Shown piece after piece: positions 53,425 through 62,554 of a DNA stretch of 64,000 nucleotides. The translations under genes and the position numbers were made by a program. Source of the stretch: Verrucomicrobiales bacterium (GTDB lineage Bacteria; Verrucomicrobiota; Verrucomicrobiia; Limisphaerales; CAIMTB01); contig JAEUHG010000116.1 in NCBI GenBank assembly GCA_016795425.1, positions 35,522 to 99,521 on the forward strand, in the 5' to 3' direction. The number at the start of each line of letters is the position of its first letter. The stretch's first letter is position 1. The notes under the pieces were generated by a model that saw nothing but the letters and a program-made list of their open reading frames with translations, was not told the DNA's origin and did no database searches.

Positions 53425-55007
53425 ATTCCACGTTCTGTGACGGCACCCATTTCGCGTCCGGTGGTTGGAGATGGAGGGGGTTTGTGCTGGGCGCGTGGCG
53501 GCTGTTGGCCATGGCCATTTTGTGTCTCTCTTTCGCCAGCGTGCGCGCCGACGAGGGGGATGAATCCTGGTACAAAATGCGGTCTCAGAACTTCGAGATG
53601 TACACCAATGTTCGCGAGACGGATGCCGCCCGATTGATGAAGGAGGTGGAGACGTTTCGCCATGTCGTCTCGCGTTTTCTCGGACTGACCAATGTTCAGC
53701 GTCGCCCGGCGATGCTTTTCTATTTTTCCAACGACAAAGCCTTCACGCCATTCAAGCCTCAATACAATGGCGAGGCTCGTCCGGTGAGTGGGTTTCACGT
53801 GGAGGATCCGCTCGATTATGTGCTGGCGTTGAGTCGGCAGAAGAAGGATGCGGCGACCATGCGAGTGCTCTTCCATGAATACACGCATCTGCTGACGGTG
53901 CGGCAATTTCGCAGCGCTCCCATCTGGGTGCACGAGGGGGTCGCCGAAGTTTTTGCCACCTTCGTGGATGCCGATACCCACTTCGACATCGGCGTGGCGC
54001 TCACCAATCACGTACGCTATTTGCAGAAGGAAGGCGTCGGGTCGTTGGCAGCGTTGGTGCAGGTGACGCGGAACTCGCCAGACTACAATGAGGAGAATCG
54101 CGCGGGGCGTTTCTATGCCACGTCATGGTTGTTGAGTCATTACCTCCTGTTCGCCCGTCGAGGTTTCGAGACCAATATCATGGCCAGTTACGCTTCCTTA
54201 TGCGCCACGACGACCAATCAAACGGAGGCGTTTCGGGGAGCCTTTGGCAAGGCGCCGGCGGAATTCGAAGCGGATCTGCGCGCCTACGTTCGTGGCGGCA
54301 AGTACACCATTGTCCGTCAGACTTTTCCTGATCTCAAACTCCCGGAGGCCAAACGTGTCACTTTGGGTGGGGGCGAACTGGAGTACGCCCGGGCGCGGTT
54401 GCTTCAAATGGTCGGGCAAGAAGAGGAGGCGCGGCGACGGTTGGAGAAGTCTCGTGCCGCGATGCCGTTGGATCCGCGTCCCCGCGAAGCGCTCGCATTG
54501 CTGGCTTGGAATGGATCGGATGCGGCAGGGATTCGAACCCACGCCGAGGAGGCGTTGCGTTTAGGATCGTCGGATCCTTTTGTGTATTTCCTCGCCGCTC
54601 AATCGCGTTATCAGGCTGCGATTTCCGACGACCTTCCGATGGTGGCGCGACGCGAGGCGCTGGCCGCGGGACGGGCGCTTTGCGAGAAAGCGGTGACGCT
54701 CGATCCCTGGATGGCTTCCGCGCATCATCTGCTTGCCGTGTACTCCATCGCCGAGAGTCCGCGCCTCCTCCCCCAGGCTCTGAGGCATGTTGGAGACGCC
54801 TTGCGATGTGATCCGCAATACAAGCCAGCGCAGCTTACCTGGGCCACCTTGATGGCTGCGCAGGGGGACTTTGCGGAGGCGAAGAGGATTCTCGCACGCC
54901 TTTTGGCGGGGCCGCTGAACGCTGAACTTCGGGCGACGGTCATGGATATGGCACGCAAAGTGGATGCGAGCGAGAAGGCCCGGCGCGAGGTTGAAAAGCG
55001 CCCATGA
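53421..55007 (+). CDS. Exported gluzincin-type metallopeptidase with TPR repeats
   Basis: A 528-aa protein with a signal peptide ending near RADEG (about residue 45). A zinc peptidase domain has HEYTH at residues 152-156 and the third ligand E172 in WVHEGVAE, the gluzincin pattern. The region before it, MRSQNFEMYTNV and LFYFSNDKAFTPF, is like DUF1570-type peptidases. From about residue 315 TPR-like repeats follow (ARARLLQMVGQEEEARRRLE, AALRCDP-like segments). The ATG overlaps the previous stop as ATGA, and its own stop overlaps the next ATG, so all three genes appear coupled. Confidence 0.85.
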   Translation: MNSTFCDGTHFASGGWRWRGFVLGAWRLLAMAILCLSFASVRADEGDESWYKMRSQNFEMYTNVRETDAARLMKEVETFRHVVSRFLGLTNVQRRPAMLFYFSNDKAFTPFKPQYNGEARPVSGFHVEDPLDYVLALSRQKKDAATMRVLFHEYTHLLTVRQFRSAPIWVHEGVAEVFATFVDADTHFDIGVALTNHVRYLQKEGVGSLAALVQVTRNSPDYNEENRAGRFYATSWLLSHYLLFARRGFETNIMASYASLCATTTNQTEAFRGAFGKAPAEFEADLRAYVRGGKYTIVRQTFPDLKLPEAKRVTLGGGELEYARARLLQMVGQEEEARRRLEKSRAAMPLDPRPREALALLAWNGSDAAGIRTHAEEALRLGSSDPFVYFLAAQSRYQAAISDDLPMVARREALAAGRALCEKAVTLDPWMASAHHLLAVYSIAESPRLLPQALRHVGDALRCDPQYKPAQLTWATLMAAQGDFAEAKRILARLLAGPLNAELRATVMDMARKVDASEKARREVEKRP

Positions 55008-56104
55008 GTTCGGATATCGCATCGACTCTGCCCAAGACTGCGGCCGTCTTTGAGGAGGGTCGACGACGTGGCCTTCATCTGGGAGCCCAACTCTATGTAT
55101 CCCTCGGCGGAGCCGAAGTGGTGCGGGCGGCCTTTGGGGCTCGGCGCGACGGCGAAGCCATGACCACGGACACCCTTCCCTTGTGGTTGTCGTCGGGGAA
55201 GCCGTTCACCGCCATCGCCGTGGCTCGTTTGTGGGAGCACGGGAAAGTCGATCTCGATGCACCGGTAGCCTCCTACCTTCCCGAATTCGGCGTCCTGGGC
55301 AAATCGGCGGTCACCTTGCGACACCTGTTGACCCACACGGGGGGGTTCCGGATTGCCGACGAATTGCCGGAGGGATTGGGCTGGTGCGAGATGGTGGAAG
55401 CGATCTGCCGGACACCATTGGACCCGGGCTGGATACCGGGGAACACCGCCGCCTACCAACCACGCGCCAGTTGGTATGTGTTGGCGGAAATTGTGCAGCG
55501 ACTCGACGGCCGGGCTTTCGCCCACTACCTGCGAGAGGAAGTGCTCAAACCGTTGTCGCTTTCCGACACTTGGATCGCCATTCCGGCGGAGGAATTCCGG
55601 CGATACGGCGCGCGCATTGGGGCGACCTTTTCCACCTTGCGCGGGTTACCGGTGCCGCACCCAACCTGGGACACTGAGGCCCTGTGCGGCACCTGTCGCC
55701 CCGGCGGGAGCCTCCGTGGGCCAGCCGCCGAGGTGGGCCGATTCTACGAGGCCCTGCTGGACGGCGGTCGCGGCGTGGTGCGCCCTGAGACGGTGCAGGA
55801 ATTCACTCGTCCACATCGAGTCGGGATGTTTGACCGCACCTTCCGGCATACGATCGATTTTGGGTTGGGTTTCCTGGTGAATTCCAACAGGCATGGGTGG
55901 GACACCGTTCCGTACGGTTACGGGCGGCACGCGTCAGACCGCGCCTACGGCCATAGCGGAGCGCAGTCGTCGTGTGCATTTGCGGATCCGGACCGTGGAC
56001 TCGTGGTGGCCTGGGCGTGCAACGGGTTACCTGGAGAGCCGCGGCACCAGGAACGCCAGCGCGCCATTCACACCGCTCTTTACGAGGACTTGGGATTGGG
56101 CTGA
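55004..56104 (+). CDS. Serine hydrolase, class C beta-lactamase-like
   Basis: A 366-aa penicillin-binding-fold hydrolase. The catalytic SxxK is SSGK (S63, K66). The second motif region is AAYQPRASWYVLAEIVQ, where the usual YxN is altered to YQP, and the third motif is GHSG near residue 322. LRHLLTHTGGF is the standard family segment. No signal peptide is visible, which is unusual for the coupled exported partners upstream. It is probably an esterase or peptidase rather than an antibiotic-resistance enzyme. Its last 25 bases overlap the convergent pyrD gene. Confidence 0.87.
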   Translation: MSSDIASTLPKTAAVFEEGRRRGLHLGAQLYVSLGGAEVVRAAFGARRDGEAMTTDTLPLWLSSGKPFTAIAVARLWEHGKVDLDAPVASYLPEFGVLGKSAVTLRHLLTHTGGFRIADELPEGLGWCEMVEAICRTPLDPGWIPGNTAAYQPRASWYVLAEIVQRLDGRAFAHYLREEVLKPLSLSDTWIAIPAEEFRRYGARIGATFSTLRGLPVPHPTWDTEALCGTCRPGGSLRGPAAEVGRFYEALLDGGRGVVRPETVQEFTRPHRVGMFDRTFRHTIDFGLGFLVNSNRHGWDTVPYGYGRHASDRAYGHSGAQSSCAFADPDRGLVVAWACNGLPGEPRHQERQRAIHTALYEDLGLG

Positions 56105-57231
56105 GGGCCGGGATCGGGGTTGCGTGCCGAGACATTGGCTCCAACCAGTTTTGCGAGCTCGGTGAGTCCGGATGCGGACAGCTTATTGGCCAGGCCGCGA
56201 ACGATGGCACTCGCGATGCCGGGGCCCTCGTAGACCATACCGGTGTAGACCTGGAGCAAGGTGGCACCGGCGGTGACTTTATCCCAGGCATCCTGGGCGT
56301 TGAAGATGCCGCCGACCCCGATGATGGGGATGCGTCCACGCGATTGCCCGTAGAGGTGGGCAATGACTTCGGTGCTGCGTCGGGTAAGCGGCCGGCCACT
56401 CAGGCCTCCGGTCTCCGCGTAGGTCTTGGCGGTGGATATGGGTGGTGCTGCGGGACGGGTGACGGTCGTGTTGGTGGCCACTATGCCCGCGAGTCGCTGT
56501 TGTTCCGCCAAACCGACGATCTCATCCAAGGCCTCGAAGGTGAGGTCGGGGGCCACCTTGACGAGGAGAGGCTTGGGTGGGTGAGCCATTGAGACATTGG
56601 CCTCGTTCAGCGCGATGAGGATTTCCTCGAGAGCTGTTCGATCCTGTAGTTTTCGAAGGTTTGGAGTGTTTGGAGAACTGACATTAACGACAAAAAAGTC
56701 CGCCAGATCGGCAAGCCGCCGAAAGGACACGACGTAGTCCTCCGCGGCACGCTCGATTGGCGTGATCTTGGATTTGCCGAGGTTGACCCCAACCGGGTGG
56801 CTGGGCCAGGCGCCGGAGCCTTTCCATTGCGCGAGGGCGCTGGCGAACGCTTCGACCCCGGGATTGTTGAATCCCATCCGGTTGATCAGCGCTTCGTCCG
56901 GAATGATCCGGAACATTCGTGGTGCGTCGTTGCCGGGTTGTGGGTGTTCGGTCACTCCTCCCAATTCGGCGAAACCAAATCCCAGGCATTCCCAGATCGG
57001 CACCGCCTCGGCAAACTTGTCCATGCCTGCGGCCAGGCCCACGGGGTTGGGAAATTCAAGGCCGAAGGCCTTCACCGGCAGTCGTGGGCTTCCATAGAGC
57101 GCTGACGTCAGTCCGCGCAGAACAGCGCTCCTGCTGGCGACCCCCAAAGCCCGCAGAGTCCGATTGTGGATGCATTCGGATTCCTGAGCGAATAGGCAGG
57201 GGCGGACGAGGCCGCGGTAGAACCAACTCAC
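56080..57231 (-). CDS. pyrD: Dihydroorotate dehydrogenase (quinone), class 2
   Basis: PyrD oxidises dihydroorotate to orotate in pyrimidine synthesis, passing electrons to membrane quinone. The 383-aa protein has the amphipathic N-terminal helix of class 2 enzymes (FYRGLVRPCLFAQESE), then FGLEFPNPVGLAAGMDK, NRMGFNNPG, the catalytic-Ser segment VNVSSPNTPNLRKLQ, and GGLSGRPLTRRSTEV with IIGVGGIFNAQDAWDK for FMN phosphate. It reads from GTG at 57231, which overlaps the upstream HEAT-protein stop as GTGA. Confidence 0.95.
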   Translation of the reverse strand: MSWFYRGLVRPCLFAQESECIHNRTLRALGVASRSAVLRGLTSALYGSPRLPVKAFGLEFPNPVGLAAGMDKFAEAVPIWECLGFGFAELGGVTEHPQPGNDAPRMFRIIPDEALINRMGFNNPGVEAFASALAQWKGSGAWPSHPVGVNLGKSKITPIERAAEDYVVSFRRLADLADFFVVNVSSPNTPNLRKLQDRTALEEILIALNEANVSMAHPPKPLLVKVAPDLTFEALDEIVGLAEQQRLAGIVATNTTVTRPAAPPISTAKTYAETGGLSGRPLTRRSTEVIAHLYGQSRGRIPIIGVGGIFNAQDAWDKVTAGATLLQVYTGMVYEGPGIASAIVRGLANKLSASGLTELAKLVGANVSARNPDPGPQPNPKSS

Positions 57232-58682
57232 CGGGCGGGTTTATCCTCCTCACCGTCAGATCGCAAGACGCCTGGGGCCTCCGGTGAATCAATGCGATGG
57301 AGTGCCGCAAGAACGGGTTGACTCATCACCGACTGATTGTTGTTGCGGGCGGCCTGGAGATGAGGTCGTGCCCTGGCCGCAGTAGGACCGATCGCGCCCA
57401 GGGCGTCGGTCGCCGAAACCCGAATGGACTCCACGGGATCCGACAGGGCTCGAATCAGTGCGTCGACGGCGGGTTCGGCACCTGGACCGAATGCCGTCAG
57501 CGAACGGACTGCCGAAAGACGCACGTAATCGTCGTCGTCAGACAGACGATCGGAAAGCCCCTGGATGACGGCGGGTGAGGTAAGGCCGATTCTCCCGAGG
57601 GCGACTGCGCTTCCCGCTCGAACCTCGCTCCGGGGGTCGCGAAGGCTTGCGGCGAGCGCGTCGACCGCCGTGGCCGCCGGGGCGCCAATGCGACCAAGAC
57701 TCTGGATCGCCGCCAGGGCCGTGGCAGTGGAATGGGACTGGATGCAGTTCACGAGGGCATCGACGGCCGCCGCGGCGTGACTGCCGAATCGCCCTAACGA
57801 CTGAGCCGCAGCGGTTCGGGTGGCTTCATCGGCATCACGTTGGACCCGTCCCGTGAGAGGGGGGACGCAAAGCCCAGGTTCACGGGCCAGTTGGCCGATG
57901 AACCGGGCCGTGGCGGTTCGTACCAGCGGACTAGGGTGTTCAAGGCCGGGCAGAACCGATGGAAGCACATGCGAGGCATTGGTGGTAAGGGCGGTGAGCA
58001 GTTCATAGGCCGCCAGAGCCAGTTCAGGGAAGTGGGAGCCGGCTTGGCTGGCAGCCACGGTGGCCAGATCGCGTTGGGATTCACCCGACAGGCTGTGGCG
58101 AGGAATGATTCGTGAGAGCGCATGGAGCGCACGCGCCCGGGAGGGTTCGTCGGCGCCTAGCGAAAGAGCGGATAAAGGGCGGATGGCGGCCGGGCCCAGG
58201 GTGAGGAGTGCATTCTCAATGGCTTCGACGGTGTTTGGGGATCGCGCCACCTGAAGTCCGGTCACGAGTGGGTCGGCAAGAACTGCAGCTTCAGATCCGC
58301 AGGCGGCAACCACCTCCGCGGCGGCTTGTCGGCGGAGGTCGAGGTCCGGTTTGGGGAAGGCGACTCGACCGCGCGGAAAGAACGATGAGACCCGGATCAT
58401 CAAGTTTCGAAGCCTGGAATCGAACGATTTCAGTCTAGATTCTAGTTCATATAAGCAATGCTTGTGAATGGCGCTGAGGGCTTCGAGAGTGCGCGGATGG
58501 CGTGTCCCGGAGGGGAGGTCGAGTTGAGAAATCCAGTAATTGGCCGGCATATCTGCGTAGACCGGAGGCAGTTGCTTAGGTCCGGTGGGAAAGGCGCCGA
58601 TAAGCAGGAGGATGATGAGAATGGGTCCGCCGAAGCGTCGAAGTTGGCGCAAGAGGGGGTCCATCACTCGCTTGACCCCCAT
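57228..58682 (-). CDS. HEAT-repeat protein with N-terminal membrane anchor
   Basis: A 484-aa protein with an N-terminal hydrophobic segment (GGPILIILLLIGAFPTG, residues ~19-35) and, after about residue 120, many HEAT repeats such as TRTAAAQSLGRFGSHAAAAV, AIQSLGRIGAPAATAVDAL and VRLSAVRSLTAFGPGAEPAV. It is probably a periplasmic or membrane-tethered scaffold. Starts at 58682 and 58664 are both possible. It is coupled to pyrD by a 4-base overlap and is divergent from the HU gene 63 bases away. Function unknown. Confidence 0.8.
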   Translation of the reverse strand: MGVKRVMDPLLRQLRRFGGPILIILLLIGAFPTGPKQLPPVYADMPANYWISQLDLPSGTRHPRTLEALSAIHKHCLYELESRLKSFDSRLRNLMIRVSSFFPRGRVAFPKPDLDLRRQAAAEVVAACGSEAAVLADPLVTGLQVARSPNTVEAIENALLTLGPAAIRPLSALSLGADEPSRARALHALSRIIPRHSLSGESQRDLATVAASQAGSHFPELALAAYELLTALTTNASHVLPSVLPGLEHPSPLVRTATARFIGQLAREPGLCVPPLTGRVQRDADEATRTAAAQSLGRFGSHAAAAVDALVNCIQSHSTATALAAIQSLGRIGAPAATAVDALAASLRDPRSEVRAGSAVALGRIGLTSPAVIQGLSDRLSDDDDYVRLSAVRSLTAFGPGAEPAVDALIRALSDPVESIRVSATDALGAIGPTAARARPHLQAARNNNQSVMSQPVLAALHRIDSPEAPGVLRSDGEEDKPAR

Positions 58683-58745
58683 GAGCAGGCCGTCTATAGC
58701 CTTGTCAACAAAGTTCGTGCGGCAACTCCCACCCCCCTAACCGCT

Positions 58746-59081
58746 ATGTCAATGACCAAGCGCGACATCGTGGTCGCCATCAGCAGTGAGACCGGAATGG
58801 TCCAGCAGGATGTGGCGAAAGTCGTTCAACGAACGTTGGAACTCATTCGCGAGGCCGTCAGCCATGGCAAGACGGTCGAATTGCGCAACTTCGGTGTTTT
58901 CGAAGTGAAGGTGCGCAAGGCGCGGATTGGGCGAAACCCCAACGCACCCGAGAAGGATGTCCGGATCCCGCCCCGCTCCGTAGTGAAGTTCAAGCCGGGA
59001 AAGGAGATGCGGGATGAAGTGCTGAAGCTATCGCCGGAAGGCGTGGCTGCGGCCCCTGTTCCCGCGCCGAATCCGGTTTAG
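58746..59081 (+). CDS. HU/IHF family DNA-binding protein
   Basis: A 111-aa nucleoid protein. MTKRDIVVAISSETGM is the helical N-terminal part, VELRNFGVFEVKVRKARIGR the beta arm start, and NPNAPEKDVRIPPRSVVKF the DNA-inserting arm with Pro at its tip, as in IHF/HU. A tail of about 18 Ala/Pro-rich residues is added. ATGs at 58746 and 58752 are both candidates; the longer frame to the left is not part of the gene. HU versus IHF cannot be decided. Confidence 0.92.
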   Translation: MSMTKRDIVVAISSETGMVQQDVAKVVQRTLELIREAVSHGKTVELRNFGVFEVKVRKARIGRNPNAPEKDVRIPPRSVVKFKPGKEMRDEVLKLSPEGVAAAPVPAPNPV

Positions 59082-59146
59082 GCGCCGGGGGTCAATTCGG
59101 TTCTGGTGTCGCGGAACGCGACCGGGTACGGGTGTCTCTTTGCCGC

Positions 59147-60388
59147 ATGATGCAACCCCTCCCTGGATTTCGCGACTTCCTGCCCGAACCTCTCCCGTTT
59201 CCTGACAGCTGGAGTGCCGACTTGCGTCGACACATCTTTGAGTCTTGGAGGGCATCCGCGCGGCGTTATGGGTTCAGGGAGTACGACGGTCCACCCCTGG
59301 AACCCCTGGAGTTGTTCACGCTCAAGAGCGGGGAGGAGATCGTTCGACAGCTGTTTAACTTCAGGGACAAGGGGGACCGAGATGTCTCGTTGCGTCCCGA
59401 GATGACCCCGACCCTGGCGCGGCTGGTGGCGACAGTCGAACGCCATTACCGCAAGCCCATCAAGTGGTTCGCCATTCCGCAGCTCTTCCGTTACGAGAAA
59501 CACCAGAAGGGTCGTTTGCGGGAGCATTTCCAGTTCAATGCCGACATTTTTGGCGAGGCCGATCCTGCGGCTGACGCCGAGTTGGTCGCGCTCCTGATCG
59601 ATTCGCTTCGCGGGTTGGGGCTGACCGCGGACGATTTCGTGATCCGCCTCAGCAGTCGTCGGGCATGGCAGGGATTTCAGGAACGGCTGGGAGTCGATGC
59701 GGCGCGAGCCTATGACTTCTACCAGGCGGTCGATAAGCTCGATCGCGAGAAGGAGGCGGTCACGGATGCGAAGTTCCGGGAGTTCGGAACCTCGTTGGAC
59801 GCCGTTCGCCAATTCATCGCAGCTGCCGAACCCACCGCGGAACTTCGTCGTGTGCTCGACGATCTGGCATCACGTGGGATGTCGGAATTTGTGAGGATTG
59901 ATTACGGCATCATTCGCGGCCTGGCCTACTACACCGGCGTCGTGTTTGAGGCTTTCGACCGGAAAGGGGAGTTCCGTGCCATTGCCGGCGGGGGGCGGTA
60001 CGACCAACTGGTCAAGCTCGTTAGCGGCGGTAAGGTCGACCTTCCTGGACTTGGCTTCGGCATGGGAGACGTGGTGCTGACGGAGTTGCTGAAGTCCCGG
60101 GGCCTGTTGCCTGCGCTCGGAGGTGTTCTCGACGATTATGTCATCATCGAAGACGAGACGCTGCGCGGCGCTGCCCTGGCAATCGTTCAGCGCCTTCGAT
60201 CGGGAGGGCGGCGGGTCGACTTTTCGTTGACCGCGATGAAGGGCGACAAGCAATTCAAACGCGCCCTCGAATTGGGAGCATCCCGCACGATCCGGGTGGA
60301 ACGAGGGGCGGACGGCAAGACCGTGCTGAAGGTCCGCGACCTGGTGACCCGAGCGGAGCACGAGGTCTCGCCCGAAGTTGTCGTGTGA
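59147..60388 (+). CDS. hisS: Histidine-tRNA ligase
   Basis: HisS charges tRNA-His. The protein (413 aa from ATG 59147, or one residue shorter from 59150) shows class II motifs: motif 1 in FRDKGDRDVSLRPEMTP, motif 2 in FRYEKHQKGRLREHFQFNAD, and the HisRS-specific IRGLAYYTGVVFEAF and GGGRYDQL. The C-terminal anticodon-binding domain begins near residue 325 (DYVIIEDETLRGAALAIVQRL). An upstream in-frame ATG at 59132 lacks family sequence. It is convergent with the sugar-binding lipoprotein gene. Confidence 0.95.
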   Translation: MMQPLPGFRDFLPEPLPFPDSWSADLRRHIFESWRASARRYGFREYDGPPLEPLELFTLKSGEEIVRQLFNFRDKGDRDVSLRPEMTPTLARLVATVERHYRKPIKWFAIPQLFRYEKHQKGRLREHFQFNADIFGEADPAADAELVALLIDSLRGLGLTADDFVIRLSSRRAWQGFQERLGVDAARAYDFYQAVDKLDREKEAVTDAKFREFGTSLDAVRQFIAAAEPTAELRRVLDDLASRGMSEFVRIDYGIIRGLAYYTGVVFEAFDRKGEFRAIAGGGRYDQLVKLVSGGKVDLPGLGFGMGDVVLTELLKSRGLLPALGGVLDDYVIIEDETLRGAALAIVQRLRSGGRRVDFSLTAMKGDKQFKRALELGASRTIRVERGADGKTVLKVRDLVTRAEHEVSPEVVV

Positions 60389-60406
60389 TGGGGCCCGGCC
60401 GGTGGG

Positions 60407-61396
60407 CTACTTCGCGGCAGTCCCGGCGCGGGCAATGATCCGGGACTCCATCAGGTAGGTCTTCTCGGGCTTGAATCCGGGCTCCTGAAGCAGGCGTGTT
60501 CCAATCTCGACGGCTTTGTCGACGCAAAGGGGATACTCGAATGTGACCCCGAGCACGCCCTGTTCGACGTACTTCGCGCCCTCGTGGGGAAGGCCATCGA
60601 CACCGACGAAGACCATTTCCTTTTCTCGACCCTTTTCTTTGGCGGCGAGGTAAGCGCCGTAGGCCATGGGGTCGTTGTGGGCATAGACGACGTCGACCCC
60701 TGAGGGGTTGGCGTTGAGGGCTTCCGTCATGCGATCCATGGCCTGCGGCTGAAACCAGTTGGCGGTGGCGTCATGGACGACTTTGATCTTGGGATAATTG
60801 GTCAGCACCGAGTGAGCGCCACCGTGCCGGTGGATGGCGCCTTCGACGCCCTGCATTCCGCGGATCTCGATGAGGTTGCCGCGCGGTTCGCCGTATTTCG
60901 CCTTCAGGTGGTCGACTATCCACTGGCCCGCCATTTGGCCGATCTTGAAGTTGTCGCATCGAATCCAACTCGTGTAGTTAGGCTCAACGATATCGCGTTC
61001 CAGGCAAAGCGTAGGAATCTGAGCGGCCATTGCTTCCCCCATGACTTTAGTCAGCGAATCGCGTTGCAGGGGTGCGACGATCAGGAGGTCGGGCTTCTGC
61101 CGGATGGCATTCTCGATCTGGGAGATCTGCTTGGCGGCATCAGCCTGACCGTCGTAAATGGCCAGCTTGACCCCGGGAACCTTGGTGAAGAGCTCCTCCA
61201 TTCGACGGTTCTGTGCGGCGCGGTAGGGCTCGGCATTGTTGCATTGGCTGAAGATGACGAGCCACTCCCGTCTGGCAGGAGCATCCACCGAGGTTGATGA
61301 CTGGCGACCACAGCCGGTGATCATCACGGCCAAGGAGCCGAAAATGCCGAGGAAACATCGGAGCCGAAGACCAGGTTCCTTAAGGGGTGCAGTCAT
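60407..61396 (-). CDS. Sugar ABC transporter substrate-binding lipoprotein (RbsB-like)
   Basis: A 329-aa periplasmic binding protein of the ribose/galactose type, lipid-anchored by a lipobox ending ITGC (C29). Family features are EWLVIFSQCNNAEPYRAAQN at the start of the mature part, ADAAKQISQIENAIRQKPDLLIVAP, the hinge region VVYAHNDPMAYGAYLAA, and MVFVGVDGLPHEGAKYVEQG near the C-terminus. The sugar is not predictable. The permease gene lies 177 bases upstream on the same strand; no ATPase gene is near. Confidence 0.9.
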   Translation of the reverse strand: MTAPLKEPGLRLRCFLGIFGSLAVMITGCGRQSSTSVDAPARREWLVIFSQCNNAEPYRAAQNRRMEELFTKVPGVKLAIYDGQADAAKQISQIENAIRQKPDLLIVAPLQRDSLTKVMGEAMAAQIPTLCLERDIVEPNYTSWIRCDNFKIGQMAGQWIVDHLKAKYGEPRGNLIEIRGMQGVEGAIHRHGGAHSVLTNYPKIKVVHDATANWFQPQAMDRMTEALNANPSGVDVVYAHNDPMAYGAYLAAKEKGREKEMVFVGVDGLPHEGAKYVEQGVLGVTFEYPLCVDKAVEIGTRLLQEPGFKPEKTYLMESRIIARAGTAAK

Positions 61397-61573
61397 GGCA
61401 ATGGAATGGCTAGGTGACCGACAAGCAATGGCCCACCCGCTGATTCCTGGCTAGTGGAATTCCGTGCGCCGCCGGCCCCGTTCCGATCGCGATGCGCGGC
61501 CAATGGTTCGGTGAAGCGCGCCTTGCGACGGCTTTCGGAACAAGGGTCGGTATTCTGATACCGAGCCGCTGGG

Positions 61574-62554
61574 TTACTCCCGCCTCTTGGAGGGTTGAAG
61601 CGCGACGGCCAAGACGATGATGCAGGCTTTAAGTACGAGCTGCAGATTGAAGTCCACGTTCCGCAACCCGAGAATATTGGTGACCATCCCGACAATCAGC
61701 GTCCCGTTGAGCGTTCCAAGAATTCCGCCGCGTCCTCCAGCCAAACTCGCCCCGCCGATGACGACCACCGCTATGGTGTCCAGTTCCATGGCGATCCCGG
61801 CATTCGGGTCACCAGTGGTTGTTCGTGCCGCGATCAGGAGCCCGGCAACCCCTGCCATGAACCCGCTCAGCCCGTAGACGGCGACTTGAATCTTTCGCAC
61901 CGGCAGGCCGGCGTGCCGGGCGGCCGAGGCGTTGTCGCCCAGGGCACGGAGGTAACGTCCGAACACCGTTCGATTGAGAATGGCGAGGAAGAGCAGAGAC
62001 AGGGCGCCAAATAGGACGATCATGGTGGCCTTGCTCGACAGAGCAGCCCCAAACACGCCAGGTGCGTCCTGCCCCACGCCCAGTCCGATGCGTTCGTTGT
62101 TGGACAACCAAAGGGCCAGACCGCGAATGCCAATCATCGAGGCCAGGGTGATGACGAACGGTTGAATGGACAGGCAGGCGGTGAGGAATCCATTTAGCAA
62201 GCCCACCAGCGTGCAAACCAAAAGGGTGGCGCTGATGGCGATTGCGATGTGAAGGCCCGCATTCGCTGCGCCGTGCCATTCGGCGAGAAGACGCGCCACC
62301 ACCACACCGGACAAGGCCACAATGCTGCCCACGCTGAGGTCGATGCCCCCAGCAATGATAACGAGCGTCATGGCCAGGGCGGCGATTCCGACGGGTGTCA
62401 CCGAACGTAGCGCGTCCGTGAGGTTGCCTGCTGACAAAAAGATGATCTCACCCTGTGCTGTCCTCTGACTCAGGAGTGTTGCGAGAATGAAAATACCGAA
62501 AAAAACCAAAGCGTTCCGAAAGCGCTCAATCGTGGGATGATCCAGAATCTTCAT
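61574..62554 (-). CDS. Sugar ABC transporter permease (RbsC-like)
   Basis: A 326-aa inner-membrane permease of the BPD_transp_2 family with about nine transmembrane helices. The ATG at 62554 begins MKILDHPTIERFRNALVFFG, whereas the frame upstream of it reads as non-family sequence. Characteristic blocks are PVGIAALAMTLVIIAGGIDL, SVGSIVALSGVV and the cytoplasmic EAA-like GDNASAARHAGLPVRKIQVAVY, then AMELDTIAVVVIGGASLAGG. It pairs with the lipoprotein downstream. No ABC ATPase of the RbsA type is encoded on either side within the window. Confidence 0.92.
   Translation of the reverse strand: MKILDHPTIERFRNALVFFGIFILATLLSQRTAQGEIIFLSAGNLTDALRSVTPVGIAALAMTLVIIAGGIDLSVGSIVALSGVVVARLLAEWHGAANAGLHIAIAISATLLVCTLVGLLNGFLTACLSIQPFVITLASMIGIRGLALWLSNNERIGLGVGQDAPGVFGAALSSKATMIVLFGALSLLFLAILNRTVFGRYLRALGDNASAARHAGLPVRKIQVAVYGLSGFMAGVAGLLIAARTTTGDPNAGIAMELDTIAVVVIGGASLAGGRGGILGTLNGTLIVGMVTNILGLRNVDFNLQLVLKACIIVLAVALQPSKRRE

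Noticed and set aside
55004..56104. Antibiotic-resistance beta-lactamase.
   Set aside because: No signal peptide, altered YxN motif and coupling to unrelated envelope genes; the general serine-hydrolase call is safer.
59108..59122. GTCGCG-GAA-CGCGAC hairpin between the HU gene and hisS as a terminator.
   Set aside because: Only 6 bp with a three-base loop and no T-tract; hisS starts 25 bases later, so read-through is as likely.
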